A DNA stretch of 64,000 nt from Dendrocalamus latiflorus (Eukaryota; Streptophyta; Magnoliopsida; Poales; Poaceae): positions 9,989,129 through 10,053,128 of the forward strand of contig CM029660.1 in NCBI GenBank assembly GCA_017311315.1. Direction: 5' to 3'. Made by a program: the position numbers and the translations under genes. Positions within the stretch are counted from its first letter, which is position 1; every line of letters begins with the position of its first letter. The notes under the pieces are model-generated. The model was not told the origin of the DNA, made no database searches, and saw only the letters and a list, made by a program, of their open reading frames with translations. Shown one piece after another: positions 44,451-55,514 of the stretch.

Positions 44451-44806
44451 TTGGAGAGGTCAAGGTCCTCTTCAGAGAAGAGCAGCAGCAAAAACACCTC
44501 ATCCTATGTCACTGACCTGAGGTGTCACAGACCCTCCTACGTCTCATCCTACGCTCCTCCCAAGGAGGCCAACAAGGTGAAGAAGGCAAGAGCACCGCCT
44601 GGCCTTCCTCATCTTCGTCGTCGTCGTCGGCGGCCAGTTCGAAGGCGAGAATGTGGAGCGGGTTCAGTGACCCGGAGCTGCAGAGGAAGAGGAGGGTGGC
44701 AGGGTACAAGGTGTACGGCATGGAGGGCAAGATGAAGGGGTCCCTGAAGAGCAGCATGCCGTGGCTCAAGGGCATGTGCACCCAGGTGCTGGACGGCTGG
44801 TGGTGA
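44451..44806 (+). pseudogene. DUF3511-family gene with a one-base frameshift
   Basis: The last 45 codons read PELQRKRRVAGYKVYGMEGK then MKGSLKSSMPWLKG and end GWW, the DUF3511 signature of small basic plant proteins of unknown function. The Ser-rich linker before it and the N-terminal part (SRSSSEKSSSK ... SYVSSYA) fit the family, but they lie in another frame. Loss of one G near 44585 explains it. The expected start codon reads TTG at 44451, so the ATG may also be lost. A sequencing error could mimic the frameshift but not both faults. Confidence 0.75.
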
Positions 44807-45055
44807 ACTGATCAGCAGCTTGTTTCTGCCTTTTTGGTACATGCATTGTCGTATGCTCTTCTCCACGCAGCTTAGTTTCTTTTATATGCTCGAACCCTGC
44901 CACAAAATTTCTTGGCTCAGCCACTGTCTGAAAAAAAATAGTATGTGAATGTGATCAGGGTTACAATAGTCCCTTCCTGCAATGGCATCATCTCTTTCCT
45001 TGTACCTCTGGAAGAAAGCTCATTACAGAATACAAGATGCCCTTGATCATACTAC
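44807..45055. other. Intergenic sequence, no feature seen
   Basis: Downstream of the DUF3511 relic; no open frame or repeat recognised. The sequence resumes after the LTR retrotransposon at 61876. Confidence 0.5.
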
Positions 45056-45060
45056 TAATG

Positions 45061-45719
45061 TGTTGGGGAAGGGTTCCCACGCTACCTGGGGCCATGACCA
45101 CCTCACAGCCAACACCCGTTGGAAGGCCTATCCCAAGATAAGTCCACAAGTCAACCTCGGCGAGGTCCATGAGACTGGCCCTGAAAAAGTCAGGGGCTGA
45201 TCCTGGATAAATTACACAAGACCGGCCCTAGGGCGTCTGGGGCTGACCTCGGGCGAGGTGCGCAAGACCAAGGCCGACCCTGGGTAAGGTGCGCAAAACC
45301 GGCCCCAGGGGCGTCCAAGGCCAACTCTAGGCAATGTGTGCAAGATCGGCCCCGGAGGGGTTGGGGCCGACCCCAGGCGAGGTGTGCAAGACCAGCCCTG
45401 GAGGGGTCTAGGGTAGCCTGCCATGAACCAACCTCAGAGTCCAGGACGTGGCGGAGCCCACATAGAGTAAATGACGTACATACCCCTAGGAGTAAGCGAG
45501 GCCCTGAAGGTAAACTTGTAACTTCACATGCCTGCCTCTCCCCCTATAAACAGGACCCTTTATAATAAGAGAGGGGAGAGGCCATTTGCAACCCTAGAAT
45601 ACTTATATTGAATACACTTGGTGATTGTGTACTTCTTCTTAGGTCCCTTTGCACCCTCGGTAGTCTTCGCATTCGACCAGGGGGCTCTAAGTTTACTGTC
45701 TGGATTCGTACTGACGATA
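45061..45719 (+). repeat. Left LTR of the outer element
   Basis: Begins TGTTGGGGAAGGGTTCCCAC and ends ACTGACGATA. Between 45225 and 45420 it has about three additional copies of a ~60-bp GGCCGACCCC(A/T)GGCGAGGTG-type repeat not in the right LTR. It contains CTATAAACAGG near 45544, a plausible TATA region. Confidence 0.8.
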
Positions 45720-45741
45720 GTTGGCGCTGTCCGTGTGGACC
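45720..45741 (+). promoter_or_regulatory. Candidate primer-binding site of the outer element
   Basis: GTTGGCGCTGTCCGTGTGGA directly follows the LTR and resembles the TTGGCGCC(G)TCTGTGGG site common in grass Gypsy-type elements. Confidence 0.55.
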
Positions 45742-45959
45742 GAGCGAAAAGCCATGCTGCCCAACATGGAGAAGACCCGTCCCGACCGTCTGTATGGAGG
45801 CCCTCCGGACCCCTTCAGATTCCATTCGTGCCACGATCTCTAACCCCACCCAGGTCCATCGACTTGTCTTTACTTGGGGTCATCCGTCTCCATCATGCCA
45901 ACCTCGTTCGAGTTTGTTGCTCGGAGTTGTCTGCCTACACTGAGGTTCGCTCCTGGACT

Positions 45960-46835
45960 TCGTCGAAGTGGGCTCGCAGACATCGTTGATGTTGGCTCAC
46001 GGACATCCCGAGGTTGGCTCGTGGATGACATCACCAATGTTGGCTCGTGAACTTCACCGAAGTGGGCTCACAGACATCACCGAAGTTGGCTTGCGGTGGA
46101 CTTCGCCGATGTTCTCACGGACTTCGCCGATGTTAGCTCATGGACTTTGCCGAATTGGGCTCGTGGACATCACCGATGTTGGCTCGTGGACATCGCTGAG
46201 GTTGGCTCATGGCAGACTTCACTGATGTTCTCACCCACTTCACCGAAGTTGGGTCACAAACTTCACCGATGTTGTCTCGTGGAATTTGCCGAAGGTGGCT
46301 TGTGGTTGACATCACCGATGTTGGCTCGTGGACTTCGTTGAAGCGGGCTCGCAGGACATCACTGAGGTTGACTTGCAGCGGACTTCACTGATGTTCTCAT
46401 GGACTTCATCGATGTTGGCTCGCAGTTGACATCACTGACGTTGGCTCGTGGACTTTGCCAAAGTGGGCTTGCGGACATCGCCGATGTTGGTTTGCGGACA
46501 TCGCCAAGGTTGGCACGCGACGGACTTTGCTGATGTTTTCATGGACTTCGCCAAAGTTGGCTCATGGACTTCGCCAATGTCATCTCACAGATTTTGCTGA
46601 AGGTGGATCACGAATGATCTCACTGATGTTGGCTCACAGACTTCACCGATGTTGTCTCGCGGACTTTGCCTAAGTTGGCTCGTGGTGGACTTCACCGATG
46701 TTGTCTCGTGGACTCACTAATGTTGTCTCATGGACCTTGCCAATGTTCTCTTAGACTTCACCGATGTTGGCTCATGGATGTCACCGAAGTTGGCTCACGG
46801 TGGACTTCGCCGATGTGGGCTTGGGGACTTTGTTG
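45960..46835. repeat. ~23-24-bp tandem array
   Basis: Degenerate units of the form GACTTCGCCGATGTTGGCTC fill this stretch; GGACATCACCG and TTGGCTCGTGG recur throughout. Internal region of the outer element. Confidence 0.85.
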
Positions 46836-47862
46836 AGGTCGCTCGTGGACCTTCTCCGCGATCAGACCATGTCTGCTCATAGACCTCCTCCGTGGTTGGA
46901 CCACGTCCACTCGTGGGCACGCGCTGAGGTTGCTCGCGGACCTTCTCCATGGTTGGACCATGTCTGCTCACGGACCTCCCCCCAGTCATACCATGTTCAC
47001 TCGAGGACCTGTTCCTCAGTCGGTCATTCCTCCATGTGCTAAGGTCACCACACCGTGCATCTTCCTGTGTAGTGCTTGTTGACACATGTGCCGAGGTTGC
47101 TCGTGGACCTCCTTGGCAGTTGAACCATGTCCGCTCAGGGATCTCCTCTGCTCGCGAACCACCTTCGTGGCCAGACCACATCCGCTCGTGGGCACGCTCT
47201 GAGGTTGCTTGCGGACCTCCTTCGTGGTCGGCCATGTCTGCTCACGGACCTCCTCTGCGGTTAGACCACATCTGCTCGTGGGCACATGTCGAGGTTGCTT
47301 GCAGACCTCCTCCACCGCCGGACCATGTCCGCTCGTGGACCTCCTCCGTGGTCGAACCACGTTCGCTCGTGAACCTCCTCCTAGGTCGGGCCTTACTACA
47401 CATGCCAAGGCCACCACCACGCTATGTGTCTTCCCGTGCGATGATTGTTGTTGCACGTGCCGATGTTGCTCGTGGACCTCTGTGGTTGGACCACATCTGC
47501 TTGTGGACCTCCTCCTTGGTCGAGCCTTCCTTTGCGTGCCAAGGCAGCCACACCATGTGTCTTCCAGTGCAGTGCTTGTTGCTGCACGTGCCAAGGTTGT
47601 TGCACTCATCGAGGTTGCTCGCAGACCTCCCCTGCAGTCGGACCACGTTCACTCATGACCTCCTCTGTGGTCGGACCATGTCCACTTGTAGACCTCACCC
47701 TCGGTCAAGCCTTCCTCCGCATGCCAAGGCCGCCACACCGTGCATCTTCCCAAACGGTGTTTGCTTGTGCACACGCCAATGTTGTCATCCATCAAGCCAT
47801 GAACACTTCGGACTCATCACACGGTTGGACCACATCTATCTCTGGACCCTCCCTGTGGGCGA
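46836..47862. repeat. Tandem array of GCTCGTGGACCTCCTCCGTG-type units
   Basis: CTCGTGGACCTCCTC followed by GTCGGACCATGTCC recurs about every 40-60 bases with a longer higher-order repeat that includes CATGCCAAGGCCACC and GTGCATCTTCC (near 47050, 47400, 47540, 47725). Confidence 0.8.
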
Positions 47863-47867
47863 ACCAT

Positions 47868-50030
47868 TGACATGCGTCATATTTACATATTTTTACCTAT
47901 CATTTTACCCTCATATTTTTCATATTTTGGAACCATTTATCATCATTTACATGTTTTTCTATAATTAATTTCTCAATTTGGATCATTTTACATTTTTTGT
48001 GCTTTTCCGCAGGCCGACGCGATTAAGGCGCATAAAACGACAAATTTGGCATTCTGGAGCTGCTCCGTACAGTTGTACGTATCGTCACGGATGCGTAGGA
48101 TCTATCTGCGAAGAAATCGGAGCTCTGGAGGTCTAAATCGTAAGAAATGAAATTGGGGAAGGATCTATTCGTAAATTCTGGAAACTGGGAGGACAAAATC
48201 GCAAATCGCCAAAATCCCCAATCGCCACAAAAACCCTAGCCGCCGCTTGGAATCGACTGAGCTGGCCATTTCTTCTGACTTCTCCTCCCATTTGCTCTCT
48301 CCTCCCCCTTCCTCTTCTCCGGCGCCGGCGAGGGTCAACCAGCTCGCCGGTGGCCAACCACAGCCCCCCCTTTCGCCGCTCCCCACCGCATCCTTCCTCC
48401 GCCAACTCCTCCGCATCGTCCTCTACGCCGCCTTCCACTTCCACGCCATCCACCTGCAGACCACCACCGCGCCATCACATCTCCGTAGCTCACCGGCGCG
48501 CCACCAAGCGCCGCCATCCCCCCACCAGTGCACCGCCGCCATAGCTCTTCCACGCAGTCCGCATTCCACTTCTCCTCCACCGTGAACCTCTTATCTCATC
48601 CTCCCTCTCTTCGATCCCCCATCTCACCAGCAGGTCTCCACCACACCGCTCTCTTCTCCACCGCCAGATCCCCCTTTCTTTTGTTCCGGCACCGGCGAGT
48701 TCAACCGCAGTGCCAACTCCCTCCTCTGCTTCGCCACCCTAGCGCCGGCTGCATCATCTCCATCTCACCGGCGACCTCTCCACGGCAGTCATTTTCAGCA
48801 CCACCGCCGGCCACCTCAACTCCCTCGACATCACTGGCAGTTCTTCCACCGACCGCACTGATCTCCGCAGCACCGACACCGACGACGACGATTTCTCCAC
48901 CGACGCGAGCTCTGGTTCTTCATCACCTCTCCACCGCCAATGCTGCTCCTCTGCTACATCTTCTTTGGTTATCTCTATTTCCTCTCCCATTTTCTAATTG
49001 CTAGTCTCAAGTATTGATTCACTGAATTGGTACTAATGCTCTGTTAATTGAAGCTTCATGATGCACTAATTTTTCTGTGGTTGCGAATTGTTCTTATGTG
49101 ACTCGTTATTGCACTATGGATTATGCAATGCGTTGATGAATTGTGGAATATTTTCTGAGAACTGTGATTGTGCATGTATTCACTGAGATGATATTGTGCC
49201 CTGTTCTGTTACTGTGATTCATGTGGACGTGGAATTGTAGATGAGAATCTGTTATCTTTTAATATGTTGGTTTGTGTTGTTCAAATTTAATAGTACTTGT
49301 GCTATGTTCTTAGTTTGTGTGATCATCTGTTAACTCATTGTTTGTTAAATGCCATTAGTAGTATAGTATTCAGCTGTGTGTGTGTGCGTTCTGTAGTCTA
49401 TGCTTTTGGTCATTGTGTTGTCTTGCGCGAATTAGCGAATCGGCGACCGTTTCTCTTCCCCTTGTTGTCTAGACCCACCTAGTGCTTCTAGATCCTCCCT
49501 TTTGCTTCTCGACCTCCCTCTTTTCTTCTATCTCGCGGTCGGTTGGTAGTTAAGTCGTGCGAGCGTTTGTAGTTCTGTGTTTTGTGTTTGCCATGTCGTT
49601 GTCGTCTAGTTAGCCGTCGACCGTCTTCTCCCTCGTTCTCTCTTGACTCCCTCCGTGCTTCTAGACTCCCCCTGTGCTTCTCGACTTCCTCCTGCTGTCT
49701 CGCGGTCGGTAGTTAGTTAGATCGTCGATCGGTAGTCGTGTTCGTTTGTTTAGTCGTCGTGTCATTCGTGTAGTCAGTCGTCGTGTTATTTGTTCAGTCG
49801 TACGACGTCAATTCGTACGGTCGTTCGTTCCGTCGTCATTGGTTCGTTCGTTTAGTTAGTTCCTTCGATCTTTTTAGTAGCTGTTTTAGGTTTAGTTCTC
49901 CCCCGTTTCGATTGACCTAGCTTTAGCTGAGCACCGGTAGCCTCAGTCTAGTCCCTGTGGAGAACACGACACTCGCCGCTATTTCAGTAGCAACCCGTGC
50001 ACTTGAAGGGGTGCTATTTTTGCACGATCA
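47868..50030 (+). repeat. Left LTR of the nested element
   Basis: Runs from TGACATGCGTC to TTTTTGCACGATCA. Pro/Ser-rich frames at 48247-49004 repeat in the right LTR and are LTR readings, not separate genes. Confidence 0.9.
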
Positions 50031-50053
50031 ACTATTTTGGCGTCATTGCTTGG
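50031..50053 (+). promoter_or_regulatory. Primer-binding site of the nested element
   Basis: ACTATTTTGGCGTCATTGCT follows the LTR; it matches the Athila-type TTTGGCGCCGTTGCCGGGG site with a few changes. Confidence 0.75.
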
Positions 50054-50271
50054 GATTAGCCTAGAGCGACAGTGTTAGGCTATAGACTAGGTCGTTTTTC
50101 GTTTTCTTTTGCTTGTTTTGTGTTTATGCTAACCTGTATTTCATATTGTCATTGTCCATATTTGTGATATATCGCTAACCCCTAACCCTTTTTCCTAGCT
50201 ATTTCTATTTCTTTTTGTGGTTTTTCTCATCTTGTCCCACAGGGTGATCGATATAGGTACTTATTGAGGCT

Positions 50272-51106
50272 ATGGCTTACTATTCTGATTTTCGTGGTTT
50301 GATGAGCACCCCTACTTATGATACTCTTCAAGAACAGGTAAATCTAATCTCTTGTCAGTTAGAACGCTATGCTTTAGAGCAAGGAGTTGTGTTAGAGAGC
50401 GGGCACGATCAGTATAGTTCTTTGTCAGGCGCCCGTTCTCCAGTTGTTCCTGTATGCCAGACTTGTGGTTTTCAGGGCCATTCACCCGCTGAGTGCCAGC
50501 GTGATTATTTGTCCACTTCAGAGTGTTACGGGATGAGCTTTGCTCAGCCGAGTGGGCCATACCCTGACACTTATCACCCTGGATGGCCTGAACACTCGAG
50601 TCTGTCATATGGAAACAACAACCTTGATATCTCATCATTTTTTTTCTAGTATACCATTGCAGGGTTTTAGGTATGGAGATCAGGATAATTCTCATTGGTC
50701 ACACCAGTACTATCTTGTACCTCAGCATCAGACTCCTACCCCTGAGCTCGATCAGATGACCAGATTTGAGGAGAGGATTTCTAGGATGATAGGAGATTTC
50801 GAGAGTAGAATGAGTAGTGACTTCACATTGAATCTGACACCTCCTGCCTACAGTTCACATGTTCCTTCACCGAGCCAGTTTACAGTTCCTATGTCTAAGT
50901 TCTTAGAGCAGTCTCATGAGCCACCTCCTTCATATGAAGATCAGGCTGCCATACTTGATGCATTATGCAAGGAACTCATGACTGTGCCTCCTGGTGGTGA
51001 TCGTGCGATGGCGATTCAAGACGAGATTGAGGTGATTACGAGCACCATGTCTACCTGTGTGGATAGTTTTACCGCTTCACAGCCTTCCATAGCACCACAG
51101 AGATAG
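50272..51106 (+). pseudogene. Gag fragment of the nested element
   Basis: The first frame (50272-50649) has the knuckle CQTCGFQGHSPAEC and then YPDTYHPGWPEHSSLSYGNN, a close parallel to the Athila gag tail (NTYNPGWRNHPNFSW). After a frame change near 50640 the reading continues to 51106 with a helical Glu-rich segment. The N-terminal capsid-like part is absent. Confidence 0.65.
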
Positions 51107-51223
51107 TTCTGGATAAAGATGAGTGTTAGCCTATCAGTCTTACACCTGATCTTGCTAGTGAGGGCCTGTTGTTGGAGACACTACAGATACACTTAGAGGT
51201 ACCTCAGTCGGATCCTTTGCCTA

Positions 51224-51913
51224 TTGACTCTGAGAGAGATCATTGAGCTAGATGATGAGGACCTACCTCCTGATGATGATTGTTTCACTCCTGACTATGA
51301 GGGTGAGTTTGCGGTAGATCCACTTTTGAGTTGTGATGAGATAGATTTAGATGATGAGAGCTTTGTGCCAGATGATGATGAGTTCATTATGGATATGCTT
51401 TTGAGTTCTGAGGTTCCACATCTTTATGAGGGGGCTGCTTCCGATGTCGAGGAGGAGCACATTTCTATTGATCCACCACCAGCTACTTCCTTGGTCGACA
51501 TCACCCCTCTGGAGGTTTCTACTACCGTACATTCTACTTCACCTACACTTCAGGTAGTTTGGAAACTCTTCCCCAACCACCTCAGGTTTGATTTCCTTGG
51601 CTCTGACGATACATACTCTATTACTGATTGTGCTCATCTCACTTATAGTTCTCATGATGTACTTTATTGATATGCCTACGTGATTGAATATTCTATTGAT
51701 GACTTAGAGGGTGTCGACCCTATCACACATACTTGCCATATTTTTGAGTTTGTTTCCAGGGTTACGCTTGTGTACCGTCGACTGCGAGTAGACATGGTTC
51801 GAGTCGACATCCCTTGGGATCCAGGTGGATTTCGAGGCATGTTGTTTCATGAGGAGGGCAGACATGTGCCTTTTCCATGTCCCGTCCTTGGCTCTTCTCC
51901 CGCTGCATCCAAA
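51224..51913 (+). other. Acidic open frames of unknown function in the nested element
   Basis: 51224-51670 encodes an Asp/Glu-rich protein (DDEDLPPDDDCF, LDDESFVPDDDEF); 51680-51913 continues in a different frame after a stop. No domain recognised. Similar acidic products occur in non-autonomous grass elements. Confidence 0.4.
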
Positions 51914-53319
51914 TGAGCATCTCTTTATCTTTTTATTTCCATACCTTTTGTTAGTTTTTGTTGGTTTCTTTTTTTTCTTTTTATTTTAGGCCCTATGCTA
52001 GATCTTCATTCTTGTACGTGCGAGAAGCCATGGGATGATTTGCCTACTTTCACTACATCATATACGCCCGGTGAGCTGTTTCTTACCCCTTTAAGCACAT
52101 TCTTGACTCATTGATCAATTTAAGCTTGGGGGAGGGCTTGTATATGCATGGATGATGTTCTAGCATGTTTGTATTATATTTGTGAGCATTTGAGATTATT
52201 GTCGTGTAGTTGATGATATATGGCCATTCTTATGCTTCACATTATGCTTATGTTGATGATATATGACCTTTACTATTGCTCTCATGCTATGCTTGATTGT
52301 ATATTTTGGTCATGTGAGCCCATGCCATGATTAATCAAGAAAGGTCATGCCAAAATTTTCTTAATTGAGCTATATTGTCACTAGTTCCTTGAATATTTTA
52401 AGTTACTTGGCATCATATTATAGAGCTTGAGTTTTGTTTATTATCCTTGATGTGCTTAGAAACCTTGTGATCCTATAGCATTTGATTCATTGCGAGTTAC
52501 GTATGTGTTTTGACCATTTACGGATTGAATTGGTTCTAGTCATCGCCTCTTGAATGATCATATCTTAGTTTCATGCTTTGGCATATGTTATTTTAGATAT
52601 TGATACTTTACTTGAATGGAAATTTTTTGAAAGGGGTAGTCCTATCTTGAGCCAATAACTTGGTTGATTTATCTAGGTATCCATGTCTCGGGACACGTGT
52701 TACTTAGCATTAATGAAAACCGGTTAAAGATGCTTAATCATAAAAAAAAAAGAAGAAAAATTTGTGATGCAATGTGTGAGTGTGTGGAATAGTGACTATG
52801 TCACATTGGTTTGGAAATGTGTTGAATAAGCGGCAAAGTTTGCCCAAGGGTGTGAATAAGTGGCACAAGTGCCCAATGTTTGTTCTAAATTTGCTAAAAA
52901 TCAACAAAAATTAGGTATCATGGCTCAATTGTGAGCTTTTTCATAAATATCATGCAAGTATTAGTCTCTTTGTCTCAAATAGCAAATGCCTTAGTATGAC
53001 CCTTTGCTATGCTCATTCTTGATGTTATACCTAGTTCCGATGCCTTACAATTTTGGTTGGATTCATGTGATTACTTGAGTGTATTTCGACACTTTTGTGT
53101 GTAACTTGATTTGGTCAAATGTTGTAGTTATCACTTAAGATCTTTGCTTGAATGTTCATTCTCATCTTGGATGGTCTTCAAAACTCTAGTTAGATAATCT
53201 CATTTTACAATGTTGTATGCCTCTTGACTTATTACATGCATTTAACTAGTCTTTTACCATAATGACTTGTTGTCCGAGTTCGATAATATCATGCCATTTA
53301 CTTGAGGACTAGTAAACGT
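51914..53319. other. Internal non-coding region of the nested element
   Basis: A/T-rich, no frames of note. A first polypurine motif AGCTTGGGGGAGGGC lies at about 52122-52136, as in the long 3' regions of Athila-like elements. Confidence 0.6.
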
Positions 53320-53321
53320 TT

Positions 53322-53335
53322 AAAGCTTGGGGGTA
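53322..53335 (+). promoter_or_regulatory. Polypurine tract of the nested element
   Basis: AAAGCTTGGGGGTA lies directly before the right LTR, the standard position for plus-strand priming. Confidence 0.8.
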
Positions 53336-55494
53336 TGACATGTGTCATATTTACATATTTTTACCTGTCATTTTACCCTCATATTTTTCATATTTTGGAA
53401 CCATTTATCATCATTTACATGCTTTTCTATAATTAATTTCTCAATTTCGACCATTTTACATTTTTTTGCTTTTTCGCAGACCGGCGCGATTAAGGCACAT
53501 AAAACGACAAATTTGGCATTCTGGGGCTGCTCCGTACAATTGTACGTGTCGTCATGGTTGTGTACGATCTATCTGCAAAGAAATCAGAGCTCTAGAGGTC
53601 TAAATCAGAAGAAATGAAATTGGGAAAGGATCTATTTGTAAATTCTGGAAACTAGGAGGACAAAATCGCAAATCGCCAAAATCCCCAATCGCCACAAAAA
53701 CCCTAGCCGCCGCCTGGATTCGACTGAGCCGGCCATTTCTTCTGACTTCTCCTCCTCTTTGCTCTCTCATCCCCCTTCCTCTTCTCCGGCACCGGTGAGG
53801 GTTGGCCAGCTCGCCAGCGGCCAACCACAGCTCCCCCTTTCGCCGCTCCCCACCGCATCCTTCCTCCGCCAACACCTTCGCATCGTCCTATATGCCGCCT
53901 TCCACTTCCACGCCATCCAACTGTAGTCCATCATCGCGCCATCACATCTCCGTAGCTCGCCGGCGCGCCACCAAGAGTCGCCATCCCCCCACCAGTGCGC
54001 CGCCGCCATAGCTCTTCCACGCCGTCCGCATTCCACTTCTCCTCCACCGTGAACCTCTTCTCTCATCCTCCCTCTCTTCGATCCCCCATCTCACCGGCAG
54101 ATCTCCACCACACCGCTCTCTTCTCCACCGCCAGATCTCCCTTTCTTCTGCTCCGGCGCCGGCGAGTTCAACCGCAGCGCCAACTCCCTCCTCTGCTTCT
54201 CCACCCTAGCGCCGGCTGCATCTTCTCCATCTCACCGGCGACCTCTCCACGACAGTCATTTTCAGTGCCGCCGCCGGCCACCTCAACTCCCTCGACATCA
54301 CCGGCAGTTCTTCCACCGACCGCACCGATCTCCGCAGCACCGACACCGACGGCGACGATTTCTCCACCGATGCGAGCTCTGGTTCTTCATCACCTCTCCA
54401 CCGCCGACGCTGCTCCTCTGCTACATCTTCTTTGGTTATCTCTATTTCCTCTCCCATTTTCTAATTGCAAGTCTCAAGTATTGATTCACTGAATTGGTAC
54501 TAATGCTCTGTTAATTGAAGCTTCATGATGCACTAATTTTTCTGTGGTTGCGAATTGTTCTTACTATGACTCGTTATTGCACTATGGATTATGCAATGCG
54601 TTGATGAATTGTGGAATATTTTCTGAGAACTGTGATTGTGCATGTATTCATTGAGATGATATTGTGCCCTATTCTGTTACTGTGATTTATGTAGACGTGG
54701 AATTGTAGATGAGAATCTGTTATCTTTTAATATGTTGGTTTGTGTTGTTCAAATTTAATAGTACTTGTGTTATGTTCTTAGTTTGTGTGATCATCTGTTA
54801 ACTCATTGTTTGTTAAATGCCATTAGTAGTAGTATTCAGCTGTGTGTGTGTGTTCTGTAGTCTGTGCTTTTGGTCATTGTGTTGTCTTGCGCGAATTAGC
54901 GAATCGGCGATCGTTTCTCTTCCCCTTGCTGTCTCGACCCACCTAGTGCTTCTAGATCCTCCCTTGTGTTTCTCGACCTCCCTCTTTTCTTCTATCTCAC
55001 GGTCAGTTGGTAGTTAAGTCGTGCAAGCGTTCGTAGTTCTGTGTTTTGTGTTTGCCATGTCGTTGTTGTCTAGTTAGCTGTCGACCGTCTTCTCCCTCGT
55101 TCTCTCTTGACTCCCTCCGTGCTTCTAGACTCCCCCTGTGCTTCTCGACTTCCTCCTGCTGTCTCGCGGTCGGTAGTTAGTTAGATCGTCGATCGGTAGT
55201 CGTGTTCGTTTGTTTAGTCGTCGTGTCATTCGTGTAGTCAGTCGTCATGTTATTTGTTTGGTCGTACGACGTCAATTCGTACGGTCGTTCGTTCCGTCGT
55301 CATTGGTTCGTTCGTTTAGTTAGTTCCTTCGATCTTTTTAGTAGCTGTTTTAGGTTTAGTTCTCCCCCGTTTCAATTGACCTAGTTTAAGCTGAGCACCG
55401 GTAGCCTCAGTCTAGTCCTTGTGGAGAACACGACACTCGTTGCTATTTCAGTGGCAACCCGTGCACTTGCGGGTGTGCTATTTTTGCACGATTA
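53336..55494 (+). repeat. Right LTR of the nested element
   Basis: Starts TGACATGTGTC and ends TTTTTGCACGATTA. In a sampled 115-base block (about 54060-54180 against 48600-48715) I see seven substitutions; elsewhere blocks are nearly identical. Confidence 0.9.
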
Positions 55495-55514
55495 ACCATG
55501 TCCATTTCTAGACA

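Larger units (their letters stand above)
47868..55494 (+). mobile_element. Nested Athila-like non-autonomous retrotransposon, 7.6 kb
   Basis: Perfect ACCAT duplicates (47863-47867 and 55495-55499) flank two ~2.16-kb LTRs beginning TGACATG(C/T)GTCATATTTAC. PBS and PPT are present. The 3.3-kb internal part encodes only gag-like pieces, no pol. LTRs differ by a few percent. It sits inside the outer element between two of its tandem arrays. Confidence 0.92.

Noticed and set aside
46949..47968. 339-codon open frame in the outer retrotransposon
   Set aside because: Its sequence is a tandem repeat of short units; no retroelement or host domain is visible.
48247..49004. Pro/Ser/Thr-rich frames, repeated at 53802-54492
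   Set aside because: They are the same stretch of the left and right LTRs of the nested element, so not a duplicated host gene.
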